Notes: generated by a model from the sequence alone, not told the origin. Numbered from the stretch's first letter, positions 52,634 to 62,304 are shown. The stretch: 64,000 nt of DNA from Cellulomonas persica (GCF_007989825.1 NZ_BJUA01000006.1:183254-247253); one strand, 5' to 3'. Program-made: numbers and translations.

Positions 52634-54160
52634 GTGGACGCCCTCGACCTGGCCCGCTGGCAGTTCGGTATCACGACCGTCTACCACTTCATCTTCGTCC
52701 CGCTGACGATCGGCCTGTCGCCGCTCGTCGCGATCATGCAGACCCTCTGGTACCGCACGGGCAACGAGCGGTGGCTGCGGCTGACCAAGTTCTTCGGCAA
52801 GCTGCTGCTGATCAACTTCGCGATCGGTGTCGCCACCGGCATCGTGCAGGAGTTCCAGTTCGGGATGGCGTGGAGCGAGTACTCGCGCTTCGTCGGTGAC
52901 GTGTTCGGCGCACCGCTGGCGATGGAGGCGCTCGCCGCGTTCTTCGTCGAGTCCACCTTCCTCGGGCTGTGGATCTTCGGCTGGGACAGGCTGCCGAAGA
53001 AGATCCACCTCGCGTGCATCTGGGCGGTCGCGCTCGCGACGAACCTGTCGGCGTTCTTCATCCTCGCGGCGAACTCGTGGATGCAGCACCCGGTGGGCGT
53101 CGAGTACAACTTCGAGACCGGGCGCGCCGAGATGAACGACATCGGCGCCGTGCTCACCAACCCGACCGTGCTCGCGGCCTTCCCGCACACGATCACCGCC
53201 GCGCTGCTGACCGCCGGCACGTTCGTCGCCGGCATCGCCGCCTGGTGGATGGTCAAGAAGGTCCGCTCGGGCGACACCGCCACGGCGCGCGACGTCTACC
53301 GCCCCGCGGTGATCCTCGGTCTCGTCGCGATGCTCGTCGGAGGCGCCGGGGTCGCGGTCTCGGGCGACCAGCAGGCCAAGCTCATGTTCGAGCAGCAGCC
53401 GGCGAAGATGGCGGCCGCCGAGGGCCTGTGCGAGTCCACCGACGGCGCCTCGTTCTCGATCCTCGCGATCGGCGACCTCACCAACGACTGCGACGGGGTC
53501 CGGCACCTCATCGAGATCCCGGGCCTGACGTCCTTCCTCGCGACCAACGACTTCGACGCGCCCATCCGCGGCGTCGACGAGCTGCAGGACTACTACGCGC
53601 AGTGGATCCGGGACTGGGAGGAGGCCAACGGCGTCGAGGCCACGTTCGACGACGACACGCGCTTCTACCCGAACCTCGCGATCACCTACTGGTCGTTCCG
53701 GCTCATGATCGGGTTCGGCATCGGCTCGGCCGCGCTGTCGCTCGCTGCGCTGTGGCTGCTGCGCAAGAAGGGCACCGTCACGGACAAGCAGTGGTTCGGC
53801 ACGCTCGGCGTCGCCGCGATCGCCACCCCGTTCCTCGCCTCGGCGTTCGGCTGGATCTTCACCGAGATGGGCCGTCAGCCGTGGGTCGTCGCGCCGAACC
53901 CCGACCCCTCGGGCGTCGACGGCGTGTGGCTGCTGACCGCGCGCGGCGTCTCGGTCGTCACGAGCCCCGCGACGATCCTGATCTCCCTGATCGGCTTCAC
54001 GCTCCTGTACGGCGTGCTCGCGGTGGTCTGGTACCGCCTCATGCACCGCTACGCCGTCGAGGGCGTCGCCGAGAGCGAGAAGGACCCGAGCCCCGAGGCG
54101 CGTGCCGCCGCCGGGCGCGACGGCTCCGACGACGACTCGACCCTGTCCTTCGCCTACTGA
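52634..54160 (+). CDS. cydA: Cytochrome bd quinol oxidase subunit I
   Basis: 508 aa from the GTG at 52634 (GGAGA upstream). Quinol-oxidising, haem-bearing subunit of the high-affinity oxidase in the membrane. Expected haem ligands are seen: His18 (haem b595/d region), His185 in AFPHTITAALL and Met412 in TEMGRQPW. The Q-loop between helices 6 and 7 (GDQQAKLMFEQQPAKMAAAEG) is of the short type, with Cys266 and Cys286 nearby. It is the first gene of cydABDC-kinase. Confidence 0.98.
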   Translation: MDALDLARWQFGITTVYHFIFVPLTIGLSPLVAIMQTLWYRTGNERWLRLTKFFGKLLLINFAIGVATGIVQEFQFGMAWSEYSRFVGDVFGAPLAMEALAAFFVESTFLGLWIFGWDRLPKKIHLACIWAVALATNLSAFFILAANSWMQHPVGVEYNFETGRAEMNDIGAVLTNPTVLAAFPHTITAALLTAGTFVAGIAAWWMVKKVRSGDTATARDVYRPAVILGLVAMLVGGAGVAVSGDQQAKLMFEQQPAKMAAAEGLCESTDGASFSILAIGDLTNDCDGVRHLIEIPGLTSFLATNDFDAPIRGVDELQDYYAQWIRDWEEANGVEATFDDDTRFYPNLAITYWSFRLMIGFGIGSAALSLAALWLLRKKGTVTDKQWFGTLGVAAIATPFLASAFGWIFTEMGRQPWVVAPNPDPSGVDGVWLLTARGVSVVTSPATILISLIGFTLLYGVLAVVWYRLMHRYAVEGVAESEKDPSPEARAAAGRDGSDDDSTLSFAY

Positions 54161-54182
54161 GCCGCGACCCGGAGACATCACC

Positions 54183-55271
54183 ATGGAGCTCACGACCGTC
54201 TGGTTCGTCCTCATCGCGGTCCTGTGGACCGGCTACCTCGTCCTCGAGGGGTTCGACTTCGGTGTCGGCATGCTGCTCGGGATCCTGCCCAAGAAGGGCG
54301 ACAAGGAGCGCGAGCGGCGCGTCATGATCAACACGATCGGCCCGGTGTGGGACGGCAACGAGGTGTGGCTGCTCACCGCGGGTGGCGCGACCTTCGCCGC
54401 CTTCCCCGAGTGGTACGCGACCCTCTTCAGCGGGTTCTACCTGCCGCTGTTCCTCATCCTGCTGGCACTGATCGTGCGCGTCTGCGCGTTCGAGTGGCGC
54501 GGCAAGATCAACGACGCCCGCTGGCGCGCGTGGGCCGACCGCGCCCTGATCTTCGGTTCGTGGCTGCCGTCGGTCCTGTGGGGCGTGGCGTTCGCGAACA
54601 TCGTGCGCGGTGTCGAGCTCGACGCCGACCACCAGTACGTCGGCGGGTTCTTCGCGCTGCTCAACCCGTTCGCCCTGCTCGGCGGCGTGGTGACCACGCT
54701 GATCTTCCTCACGCACGGCGCGATCTTCCTGGCGCTGAAGTCCGACGGTGACATCCGCCGCCGCGCGGGCGACTTCGCCGCGCGCTCGTCGGTCGCCACG
54801 CTCGTCGCCGCGGGCGCCTGGGCGATCTGGCTGCAGCTCGCGTACGCCGACGCGGCGTGGACGTGGGCTGCCGTCGCGGTCGCCGCCGTCGCGCTCGTGC
54901 TCGTCGTGCTCGCCGCCCGGGCTCGCCGCGAGGGTCAGGCGTTCGTCGCCTCCGCCGTCGCGATCGTCGCCGCGGTCGTGCTGATCTTCGGCTCGCTGTT
55001 CCCCGACGTGATGCCCGCGTTCGACGCGGCGAACTCGCTCACGGTCGACAACGCCGCCTCGACGGACTACACGCTCACGGTCATGACCTGGGTCGCGGTG
55101 ATCCTGACCCCGATCGTCCTCCTCTACCAGGGCTGGACGTACTGGGTGTTCCGCAAGCGCCTGACCACGGAGCACATCCCGGCGCACACGGGTCTGACGT
55201 TCCGCCGTGACGAACCCGCCGCTGTCGCCGGTGCGTCGTCGGGCGAGGGGTCCGGCACGATCAAGGAGTGA
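54183..55271 (+). CDS. cydB: Cytochrome bd quinol oxidase subunit II
   Basis: 362 aa from the ATG at 54183, 22 nt after cydA. Typical CydB start (VWFVLIAVLWTGYLVLEGFDFGVG), conserved GPVWDGNEVWLLTAGGATFAAFPEWYA, and about nine helices. It is the structural partner of CydA. The stop overlaps the cydD GTG (GTGA), so assembly genes are translationally coupled to the oxidase. Confidence 0.98.
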   Translation: MELTTVWFVLIAVLWTGYLVLEGFDFGVGMLLGILPKKGDKERERRVMINTIGPVWDGNEVWLLTAGGATFAAFPEWYATLFSGFYLPLFLILLALIVRVCAFEWRGKINDARWRAWADRALIFGSWLPSVLWGVAFANIVRGVELDADHQYVGGFFALLNPFALLGGVVTTLIFLTHGAIFLALKSDGDIRRRAGDFAARSSVATLVAAGAWAIWLQLAYADAAWTWAAVAVAAVALVLVVLAARARREGQAFVASAVAIVAAVVLIFGSLFPDVMPAFDAANSLTVDNAASTDYTLTVMTWVAVILTPIVLLYQGWTYWVFRKRLTTEHIPAHTGLTFRRDEPAAVAGASSGEGSGTIKE

Positions 55272-56950
55272 AGCCCCTCGACCCACGCCTGCTGCGCCAC
55301 GCGCGCGCGGCACGGTGGTACGTCGCCCTGACCGTCGCGCTCGGCATCCTCACGGCCGCGCTCGTCGTGGCCCAGGCGCTCCTGCTCGCCCGCGCGCTGG
55401 GCCGGACCGTGGACGACGGCGCCGGCCTGGGCGGCGGCGCGGCGTGGGACGCGGTCGCGCCGCTCGTCGGCTGGCTCGCACTCGTCGTCGCGGCGCGCGT
55501 GCTCGTCACGGTCGTGCAGGAGCGGTACGCGCACCGGGCGGCGGCCCGGGCGATCGCGGAGCTGCGCGAGCAGGTCGTCGCCCGCGCGACCGCGCTCGGG
55601 CCGCGCTGGCTCGGCGACGGGCGCGGGCCGGAGGTGGTCACGCTCGCGACGCGCGGGCTGGACGACCTCGAGCCGTACTTCGTGCGCTACCTGCCGCAGC
55701 TCGTCCTGGCCGCGACCGTCACGCCTGCGACGCTGCTCGTCGTGCTGGGGCTCGAGTGGGTCTCGGCGGTGATCCTGGCCGCGGTCCTCCCCCTCGTGCC
55801 GATCTTCATGTGGCTCGTCGGGGTCTTGACGCAGGGTCGCGCGGAGCGCGGCCTCGCCGCGATGCAGCAGCTGTCCGCGCAGGTCCTCGACCTCATCGCG
55901 GGTCTGCCTTCGCTGCGCGCTCTCGGCCGCCAGCGTGGCCCCGGGGCACGCGTGCAGGCGCTGGGCGACGCGCACCGCCGCGCGACGATGGGCACGCTGC
56001 GGATCGCGTTCCTGTCGGGCATGGTGCTCGAGCTGCTCTCGACGCTGTCGGTCGCGCTCGTCGCCGTCGCCATCGGCCTGCGCCTGGTCGAGGGACAGCT
56101 CGACCTCGTGACGGGCCTGGCCGTCCTGGTGCTCGCCCCCGAGGTCTTCGCGCCGCTGCGCGCGGTCGGCATGCAGTTCCACGCCTCGACCGACGGGGTC
56201 GCGGCCGCGCAGGCCGCGTTCGAGATCCTCGACGAGCCCGTGCCCGACCGTGCCGGGGCCGCCCCGTGCGACGACCTGCGGCGCACGCCGGTGCGCGTCG
56301 AGCACGTCAGCGTGCACAGCGCGCGCGGCCAGACACCGCGCGACCTGTCGTTCGCGGTCACGCCCGGCCGCGTCACGGCGCTCGCCGGGCCGCCCGGGTC
56401 CGGCAAGTCCACCGCGGTCGAGGTCCTGCTCGGGCTGCTCACGCCCGACGAGGGCCGCGTGCTGGTCGGCGACCGCGTCGTCGTCGCGGCGCACGAGCCC
56501 GCGACGGTCGACATCGCCTCGTACTGGCGCCAGGTGACCTGGCTGCCCCAACGGCCCGTCCTCGAGCCGGGCACGCTCGCGCAGGTCGTCGGTGGGGACG
56601 ACGAGCGGCGTGCGCAGGCGGCGGCGGTCACCGGGCTCGACACGGTCGTCGGGGAGCTGGCCGACGGCTGGTCCACGAGCGTGGGCAGGGGCGGCCACGG
56701 CCTGTCCGTCGGTCAGGCCCAGCGCGTCGCCCTGACGCGCGCCCTCGTCGGCTCCGCGCCGCTCGTCGTGCTGGACGAGCCGACCGCGCACCTCGACGAC
56801 GCCGCCGAGCGGGTCGTGCTGCGCACCGTCGAGGCGCTGCGCGACGCCGGACGCGCGGTCGTCCTCGTCGCACACCGGCCCGCGTTGCTGGCCTGCGCGG
56901 ACGACGTCGTGACGCTCGACGTCGAGCACCTCGCGGCGGTCGAGCGATGA
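55268..56950 (+). CDS. cydD: CydD, ABC exporter subunit for cytochrome bd assembly
   Basis: 560 aa. An N-terminal six-helix exporter domain precedes an ATPase domain with Walker A GPPGSGKST, signature GLSVGQAQR (instead of LSGGQ) and Walker B LVVLDEPTAHLD. CydDC is needed for haem incorporation into cytochrome bd and in E. coli has been linked to thiol and haem handling. GTG start at 55268, 4-nt overlaps on both sides. Confidence 0.95.
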   Translation: MKPLDPRLLRHARAARWYVALTVALGILTAALVVAQALLLARALGRTVDDGAGLGGGAAWDAVAPLVGWLALVVAARVLVTVVQERYAHRAAARAIAELREQVVARATALGPRWLGDGRGPEVVTLATRGLDDLEPYFVRYLPQLVLAATVTPATLLVVLGLEWVSAVILAAVLPLVPIFMWLVGVLTQGRAERGLAAMQQLSAQVLDLIAGLPSLRALGRQRGPGARVQALGDAHRRATMGTLRIAFLSGMVLELLSTLSVALVAVAIGLRLVEGQLDLVTGLAVLVLAPEVFAPLRAVGMQFHASTDGVAAAQAAFEILDEPVPDRAGAAPCDDLRRTPVRVEHVSVHSARGQTPRDLSFAVTPGRVTALAGPPGSGKSTAVEVLLGLLTPDEGRVLVGDRVVVAAHEPATVDIASYWRQVTWLPQRPVLEPGTLAQVVGGDDERRAQAAAVTGLDTVVGELADGWSTSVGRGGHGLSVGQAQRVALTRALVGSAPLVVLDEPTAHLDDAAERVVLRTVEALRDAGRAVVLVAHRPALLACADDVVTLDVEHLAAVER

Positions 56951-58809
56951 GCGCGCCGAGCACGGCGACGCGCACCGTGACGCGCCCCTGGCCCGACGCG
57001 CTCGGCACGCCCCCGCGCGGCACGCTGCGCCGTGCCGTCGGCCTGCTCGAGGTCTCGCGCAGCAGGTTCCTGCTCGCCGTCCTCCTCGGCACGCTCGCGC
57101 TCGGGTGCGCGGTCGCCCTCGCGGCGGTGTCCGCATGGCTGATCGCCCGGGCGTCGCAGATGCCGCCCGTGCTCACCCTGTCCGTCGCGACCGTCGGCGT
57201 GCGCGCGTTCGGCATCGGGCGCGGCGTGCTGCGGTACGTCGAGCGGCTGGTCTCGCACGACCTCGCGCTGTCCGGCATGACGCGCCTGCGCACCACGCTG
57301 TACGAGCGCCTCGCGGACGGTCGGGCCGGCGCCGTGCTGGGCGTGCGCCGCGGCGACCTCCTCGCGCGGGTCGGTGCCGACGTCGACGACGTCGGCGACC
57401 TCGTGGTGCGCGGGCTCCTGCCCGCGTCCGTCGCCGTGACGCTCGGGGTCGCGACGAGCACGGCGATGATCCTCATCTGGCCCCCGGCCGGGCTCGCGCT
57501 CGTCGCGTGCCTGCTGCTCGCCGGCGTGGTCGCGCCGTGGCTCGCGGGTCGGTCCGCACGCGCGACCGAGCGCCGCGGAGCGCAGGCCCGCGCGGACGTC
57601 AACGCCGAGGCGCTCGGCCTGCTCGACGACGCCGGCCCGCTCACGGTGGCCGGTCACGTGCCGGCGCGCCTGGCCGCGCTGCGCGACGCTGACCTGCGCG
57701 CACGGGCCGCGGTCGACGCCGGTGCGGGGGCGTCCGCCGTCGCCGCGGGCCTCGGCCTGCTCGCGACGGGGATCGCCGTCCTCGCGGCGCTCGTCACGGG
57801 CGTCCCGGCGGTCGGCGACGGTCGCCTCGACCCCGTGCTCCTCGCGGTCGTCGTGCTGACGCCGCTCGCCGCGTTCGAGGCGACGTCGGTGCTCCCCCAG
57901 GCTGCGGTCCAGGTCCACCGGTCGCGCGCCGCCGCGGCGCGGATCCTGGCACTCGTCGACGCCGCGGCAGAGGGGCCCGCGGCCACCGCCGACGGCACGG
58001 CCGCCGTCGCCCTGCCGTCCGACACCGCAGCCGGCAGCCGTGCCACGGCCGGACCGACGCCGCACGACTCGCCCCGTGCCGACGACGACGCACCGCCGAC
58101 GCACCTCGTCGCGCACGGGCTCGTCGTCGGCTGGCCGGGCGGTCCGACGCTCGTCGCGGGGCTCGACCTCGACCTGCGACCCGGACGGATGGTCGCGGTC
58201 GTCGGCCCCAGCGGGACGGGCAAGACGACGCTGCTGCTCACGCTCGCCGGCCTGCTGCCCCCGCAGGGCGGCTCGCTGACGGTCGACGGCGGCCCCGTGC
58301 AGCCCGGTGCGTCGGTCGCCCTCACGGCCGAGGACGCGCACGTCTTCGGTACGAACGTGCTGGAGAACCTGCGCGTCGCGCGCGGCGACGTGACCGAGGA
58401 CGAGGCACGCGAGGCGCTCGGGGCCGCGGGGCTCGGACCCTGGCTGTCCGGCCTGCCGGACGGGCTCGCGACCCTGCTCGGTCCCGACGGCCGCACGCTG
58501 TCCGGCGGTGAGCGCCGCCGCCTCCTGCTCGCACGCGCACTGGTCTGCCCCGCCCCGCTGCTCCTGCTCGACGAGCCGACCGAGCATCTCGACGTCGCGG
58601 GCGCCGACGCGGCGCTGCGCGCGCTGCGCGGCCGCGCCGACCGGGGCGTGCTGATCGTCACCCACCGGCTGACCGGGCTCGACGTCGTCGACGAGGTCGT
58701 GCGGCTCGCCGACGGTCACGTCGCGGCGCGCGGGACGCACACGGACCTGATGGAGCGGGACGCCGACTACCGTGAGGCCGTGTGGCACGAGCACGAGGAA
58801 ACTCCATGA
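56947..58809 (+). CDS. cydC: CydC, ABC exporter subunit for cytochrome bd assembly
   Basis: 620 aa from the ATG at 56947 overlapping the cydD stop. Exporter domain with six helices (LLAVLLGTLALGCAVALAAVSAWLIARASQMP at the start), a Thr/Ala/Pro insert of about 50 residues before the ATPase (around 345-385) that is longer than usual, then Walker A GPSGTGKTT, signature TLSGGERRR and Walker B LLLLDEPTEHLD. It is the partner of CydD. The stop overlaps the kinase ATG (ATGA). Confidence 0.95.
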   Translation: MSAPSTATRTVTRPWPDALGTPPRGTLRRAVGLLEVSRSRFLLAVLLGTLALGCAVALAAVSAWLIARASQMPPVLTLSVATVGVRAFGIGRGVLRYVERLVSHDLALSGMTRLRTTLYERLADGRAGAVLGVRRGDLLARVGADVDDVGDLVVRGLLPASVAVTLGVATSTAMILIWPPAGLALVACLLLAGVVAPWLAGRSARATERRGAQARADVNAEALGLLDDAGPLTVAGHVPARLAALRDADLRARAAVDAGAGASAVAAGLGLLATGIAVLAALVTGVPAVGDGRLDPVLLAVVVLTPLAAFEATSVLPQAAVQVHRSRAAAARILALVDAAAEGPAATADGTAAVALPSDTAAGSRATAGPTPHDSPRADDDAPPTHLVAHGLVVGWPGGPTLVAGLDLDLRPGRMVAVVGPSGTGKTTLLLTLAGLLPPQGGSLTVDGGPVQPGASVALTAEDAHVFGTNVLENLRVARGDVTEDEAREALGAAGLGPWLSGLPDGLATLLGPDGRTLSGGERRRLLLARALVCPAPLLLLDEPTEHLDVAGADAALRALRGRADRGVLIVTHRLTGLDVVDEVVRLADGHVAARGTHTDLMERDADYREAVWHEHEETP

Positions 58810-60572
58810 GCGACGACGGCGTCACCGACATGGCCGGCGAGGACGGGCTGGTCCCCGTCGCGGGCGTCCCGTTCACCGGTGGCGTCATGTCCGACTCGCA
58901 CGCGAACCCGGTCCCGCTGACGGGAGACGCGCTCACCGACCTGCTCGACGCGATCCTCGCGGTCGCGAGCGAGCTCGAGCTGCCCGCGGTCCTCAACCGC
59001 TTCGTGCAGGTCAGCGCCGAGCTCACGGGCGCGCGCTACGGCGCCATCAACGTCCTCGACGGGAACGGCACCTCCACGACGTTCGTCTACACGGGCATCC
59101 CGACCGCGATCGCCCGCATGATGAAGCACGCGCCGCACGCGCGCGGCGTGCTCGGCCAGATCCCCGCGGTCGGCGCGCTGCGCCTGACCGACCTGCGCGA
59201 GCACCCGGCGTTCCAGGGCTGGCCGTCGAACCACCCGCCCATGGGCTCGTTCCTCGGCTCGTCGGTGCGCGTCGGTGAGCACGTGTTCGGCCAGCTGTAC
59301 CTGTCGGAGAAGCCCGGCGGCTTCACCGAGTCCGACGAGCAGACGGTGATCGCCCTCGCGGCCGCCACGGGTGTCGCGATCGAGAACGCCCAGCTGTACG
59401 CCGAGTCCGCGCGACGCGAGCACTGGCTGCGCGCCGGCCAGGAGATCACGACCATGCTGCTCGAGGGCATCGACGAGGAGGACGCGCTCGCGCACATCGC
59501 CGCGACGGCGCGGGCCGTCGCCGGTGCCGACACGGCCGCGCTCGCGCTCCCCGGCGTGGGCGGGCGGCTGTTCATCGAGCTCGCGGACGGGCACAACGCC
59601 GACCAGCTCGTGGGCGTCGCGATGCCCGAGCACGGCCGCGCGTGGACCGTCATGACCGAGGGCCACGGGCTCCTGACGCCGTCGCTGTCCGCGTCGCGCA
59701 ACGTCAAGGTCGAGCAGATGCGCGCGTTCGGCCCGGCGATGTTCGCGCCGCTGCAGACCTCGGGTCGCGGCGTCGGCGTGCTGATCCTGCTGCGTCGCGT
59801 CGGCAGCCTCCCGTTCGAGGAGAGCGACCTGACCACCGCGGAGTCGTTCGCGTCGCAGGCCGCCCTGGCGTTCGTCCTCGCCGAGGCGCGGCACGCGCAG
59901 GACATCGCGGCGCTGCTCGACGAGCGCGAGCGGATCGCCCGGGACCTGCACGACATGGCCATCCAGCAGCTGTTCGCCACCGGCATGCAGCTCGAGACCG
60001 TCCGCCGGCGCGCGGCGCGCGGCGTCGACCCCAGCGAGCTCACGTCGATCGTCGAGGAGGCGCTCGACAACGTCGACTCCTCGGTCCGTGAGATCCGCAC
60101 GATCGTGCACGCGCTGCGCGACCCGGACGCCGCGACGGGCGTCGTCGAGCGGCTGCGCCGCGAGGCCTCGCTCGCGCGCACCGGCCTGGGCTTCGCCCCC
60201 TCGCTCGTCGTGACGCTCGACGGCTCGCCGTTGTCCGACGACGGGCTCGACGAGGACCGCCTCGACGAGCGCGTGGGCGTCGCGCTGACCGACGACGTCG
60301 TCGCGGTCGTGCGCGAGGGCCTCGCGAACGCCGCGCGGCACGCGCACGCGCAGTCCGTCACGGTGCGCGTCGACGTGCGCGGCCAGGGTCCGCTGGGCTC
60401 GGTCCGCATCGAGGTCGAGGACGACGGCGTCGGCCTGCCGGCCAAGCGGGACCGCCGGTCCGGGACCGGCAACCTCGCCTCACGCGCACGTCAGCACGGC
60501 GGCACGTTCACCATCGGCACGGCTCCGGCAGGCCGCGGCACGCTCCTGAGCTGGCAGGCGCCGCTCGGCTGA
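58806..60572 (+). CDS. DevS/DosT-like sensor histidine kinase with two GAF domains
   Basis: 588 aa. GAF-A about 58-205, GAF-B about 225-362, HisKA_3 with phosphoacceptor His382 in RIARDLHDMAIQQL, and HATPase_c (N-box EGLANAARHAHA, G1 VEDDGVGLP, G2 GTGNLASRA). GAF-A is close to mycobacterial DevS/DosT in sequence (ELTGARYGAINVLD, REHPAFQGWPSNHPPMGSFLG, VFGQLYLSEK). His143 in SNHPPM is near the number of the haem-ligating His of DevS, so haem-based sensing of O2, NO or CO is possible but must be aligned. It is the last gene of the cyd operon by 4-nt overlap and convergent with the DevR-like gene. Confidence 0.92.
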   Translation: MSDDGVTDMAGEDGLVPVAGVPFTGGVMSDSHANPVPLTGDALTDLLDAILAVASELELPAVLNRFVQVSAELTGARYGAINVLDGNGTSTTFVYTGIPTAIARMMKHAPHARGVLGQIPAVGALRLTDLREHPAFQGWPSNHPPMGSFLGSSVRVGEHVFGQLYLSEKPGGFTESDEQTVIALAAATGVAIENAQLYAESARREHWLRAGQEITTMLLEGIDEEDALAHIAATARAVAGADTAALALPGVGGRLFIELADGHNADQLVGVAMPEHGRAWTVMTEGHGLLTPSLSASRNVKVEQMRAFGPAMFAPLQTSGRGVGVLILLRRVGSLPFEESDLTTAESFASQAALAFVLAEARHAQDIAALLDERERIARDLHDMAIQQLFATGMQLETVRRRAARGVDPSELTSIVEEALDNVDSSVREIRTIVHALRDPDAATGVVERLRREASLARTGLGFAPSLVVTLDGSPLSDDGLDEDRLDERVGVALTDDVVAVVREGLANAARHAHAQSVTVRVDVRGQGPLGSVRIEVEDDGVGLPAKRDRRSGTGNLASRARQHGGTFTIGTAPAGRGTLLSWQAPLG

Positions 60573-60626
60573 GCGGGTCGCGAGCCGACCGGCCGCCGCT
60601 CCGCCAGGGCGGCGCGGGCCGAGGGC

Positions 60627-61298
60627 TCAGTGCCCCGGCTCGGCCCGCCAGCTCGAGTGCTTGCGGGAGGCGACCCACGCCGCGACCTGCGTACGGCGCT
60701 GCAGCCCCATCTTCGCCAGGAGCGACGTGATGTGGTTCTTGACGGTCTTCTCCGCGACGCCCAGACGCTCGGCGATCTCGCGGTTCGACAGGCCCTCCCC
60801 GATCAGGTCGAGCACGCGCAGCTCGCTCGGCGTGAGGTTCTCCGTCGGGTCGTCCTGACCCGCACGACGGCGCGTGACCGTGCGCTCGTCGAGCAGCGTG
60901 CGACCCGCGGCGACGCTGCGGATCACGTCGGTGATCTCCGCGCCGCGCACGGACTTCAGCAGGTAGGCGGCGGCACCCGCCTCGAGAGCGGCGGCGAGCG
61001 CGTCGTCGTCGTCGAAGGACGTCAGGACGATCGCACGCGCGTCGGGCTTGGCCTCGCGCACCTGCTTCATGAGGTCGATCCCGGTCCCGTCGGGGAGCTG
61101 GAGGTCGACGAGCATGACCTGCGGGTGCACGAGCGTCGCGCGACGGACACCGTCCGCGACCGACCCGGCCTCGGCGACGACCGTCATCCCCTCGGTCCGC
61201 TCGACGACCTCGGCGATCCCTCGGCGGACGACCTCGTGGTCGTCCACGATCATGACCGTGATAGGTCCCTGCTTCGGAGCAGCGTCAAGGTTCGGCAC
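60627..61298 (-). CDS. DevR/DosR-like response regulator (NarL/LuxR family)
   Basis: 223 aa from the GTG at 61298 (an ATG at 61319 is the alternative, but the -10 element favours the GTG). Receiver domain: Asp19/Asp20, phosphoacceptor Asp65 in LVDLQLPD, Thr93, Lys115. C-terminal LuxR-type helix-turn-helix: LTPSELRVLDLIGEGLSNRE, then AEKTVKNHITSLLAKMGLQRRTQ, nearly the DevR sequence. The Lys, Lys and Asn that contact the DosR box in M. tuberculosis (AEKTVKN) are kept. Expected to be phosphorylated by the convergent kinase and to bind the box at 52506. Confidence 0.93.
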   Translation of the reverse strand: MPNLDAAPKQGPITVMIVDDHEVVRRGIAEVVERTEGMTVVAEAGSVADGVRRATLVHPQVMLVDLQLPDGTGIDLMKQVREAKPDARAIVLTSFDDDDALAAALEAGAAAYLLKSVRGAEITDVIRSVAAGRTLLDERTVTRRRAGQDDPTENLTPSELRVLDLIGEGLSNREIAERLGVAEKTVKNHITSLLAKMGLQRRTQVAAWVASRKHSSWRAEPGH

Positions 61299-61304
61299 GG
61301 TGGC

Positions 61305-61310
61305 ATCGTA
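61305..61310 (-). promoter_or_regulatory. -10 element, DevR-like regulator (leaderless type)
   Basis: TACGAT on the reverse strand, exactly 6 nt before the GTG at 61298. The divergent dehydrogenase start (61318) is only 8 nt away, so the two promoters must overlap. Confidence 0.5.
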
Positions 61311-61317
61311 TCCAGCC

Positions 61318-62274
61318 ATGAGGACGATCCTGGTGCCCACCACGCTCGAAGAGCGGGTGGACCTGCCCGCAGGTTGGCGTGCCCGCACCTACGACCCGGC
61401 GCTCCCCCTGCCCGTCGACGCCCGCGACGCCGAGGTCCTCGTCGTGTGGGGCAACCGGCGCGCGGCCCTCGCCGAGGCGGCCCGGACGCTCGGCGACCTG
61501 CGCTGGGTCGCGTGCCTGGCGGCCGGGACGGACGCGGTCGACGACGCAGGGTTCGACGCGTCCGTTCTGGTCACGTCGGGCCGTGGGCTGCACGACGGCC
61601 CCGTGACGGAGCACGCGCTCGCGCTCGTGCTGGCCTGCGCGCGCCGCGTGCCGGACCTGGTGCGCGCGCAGGACGAGCGTCGCTGGGCGGCCGAGCTCGG
61701 GGGCGTGCAGCCCGTCCACGACACGCGGTTCCGCACGCTCACCGGCGCGCACGTGGTCGTGTGGGGCTTCGGCTCGATCGCGGCGCGCCTGTCTCCGCTG
61801 CTCGTCGCGCTCGGCGCGAGCGTCACGGGCGTGGCGACCACCGCGGGTGAGCGTCACGGGTTCCCGGTCGTCACGCCCGACGAGCTGGACGGCGTGCTGC
61901 CGTCCGCGGACGTGCTCGTCGGGATCCTGCCCGCCACGCCGCAGACGCGGCACGCGATCGGGGCGGACGTGCTCGCGCTGCTGCCCGAGCGGGCGTTCGT
62001 CGTCAACGTGGGCCGGGGCAGCACGCTCGACGAGCGCGCCCTGCTCGACGCCGTGCGCACGGGGCGCCTCGCGGGGGCCGCGCTCGACGTGTTCGACCGT
62101 GAGCCGCTGCCGCCGTCGAGCCCGCTGTGGAGCGAGCCGCGGATCCTGGTGAGCCCGCACGCCGCCGGCGGCCGCCCGCAGCACGCCGGGGCGTTCCTGA
62201 CCGAGGCCCTGCGCGCCTACGACGCGGGCGAGCAGCCGCCCAACGTCGTCACCCGCGCGTCGACGGCGCGCTGA
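61318..62274 (+). CDS. D-isomer-specific 2-hydroxyacid dehydrogenase family protein
   Basis: 318 aa from the ATG at 61318. NAD-binding Rossmann core VVVWGFGSIAARLSPLL (GxGxxA), then the catalytic Arg in NVGRGSTLDE, Glu in the FDREPLP segment and His in SPHAAGG. The N-terminal lobe is shorter than in the phosphoglycerate dehydrogenases and resembles GhrA-like glyoxylate/hydroxypyruvate reductases. The substrate is not known. It is divergent from the DevR-like gene with a shared 19-bp gap. Confidence 0.92.
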   Translation: MRTILVPTTLEERVDLPAGWRARTYDPALPLPVDARDAEVLVVWGNRRAALAEAARTLGDLRWVACLAAGTDAVDDAGFDASVLVTSGRGLHDGPVTEHALALVLACARRVPDLVRAQDERRWAAELGGVQPVHDTRFRTLTGAHVVVWGFGSIAARLSPLLVALGASVTGVATTAGERHGFPVVTPDELDGVLPSADVLVGILPATPQTRHAIGADVLALLPERAFVVNVGRGSTLDERALLDAVRTGRLAGAALDVFDREPLPPSSPLWSEPRILVSPHAAGGRPQHAGAFLTEALRAYDAGEQPPNVVTRASTAR

Positions 62275-62304
62275 CCGGGACGACCCGAGCGGTCGGGTCC
62301 GCGC

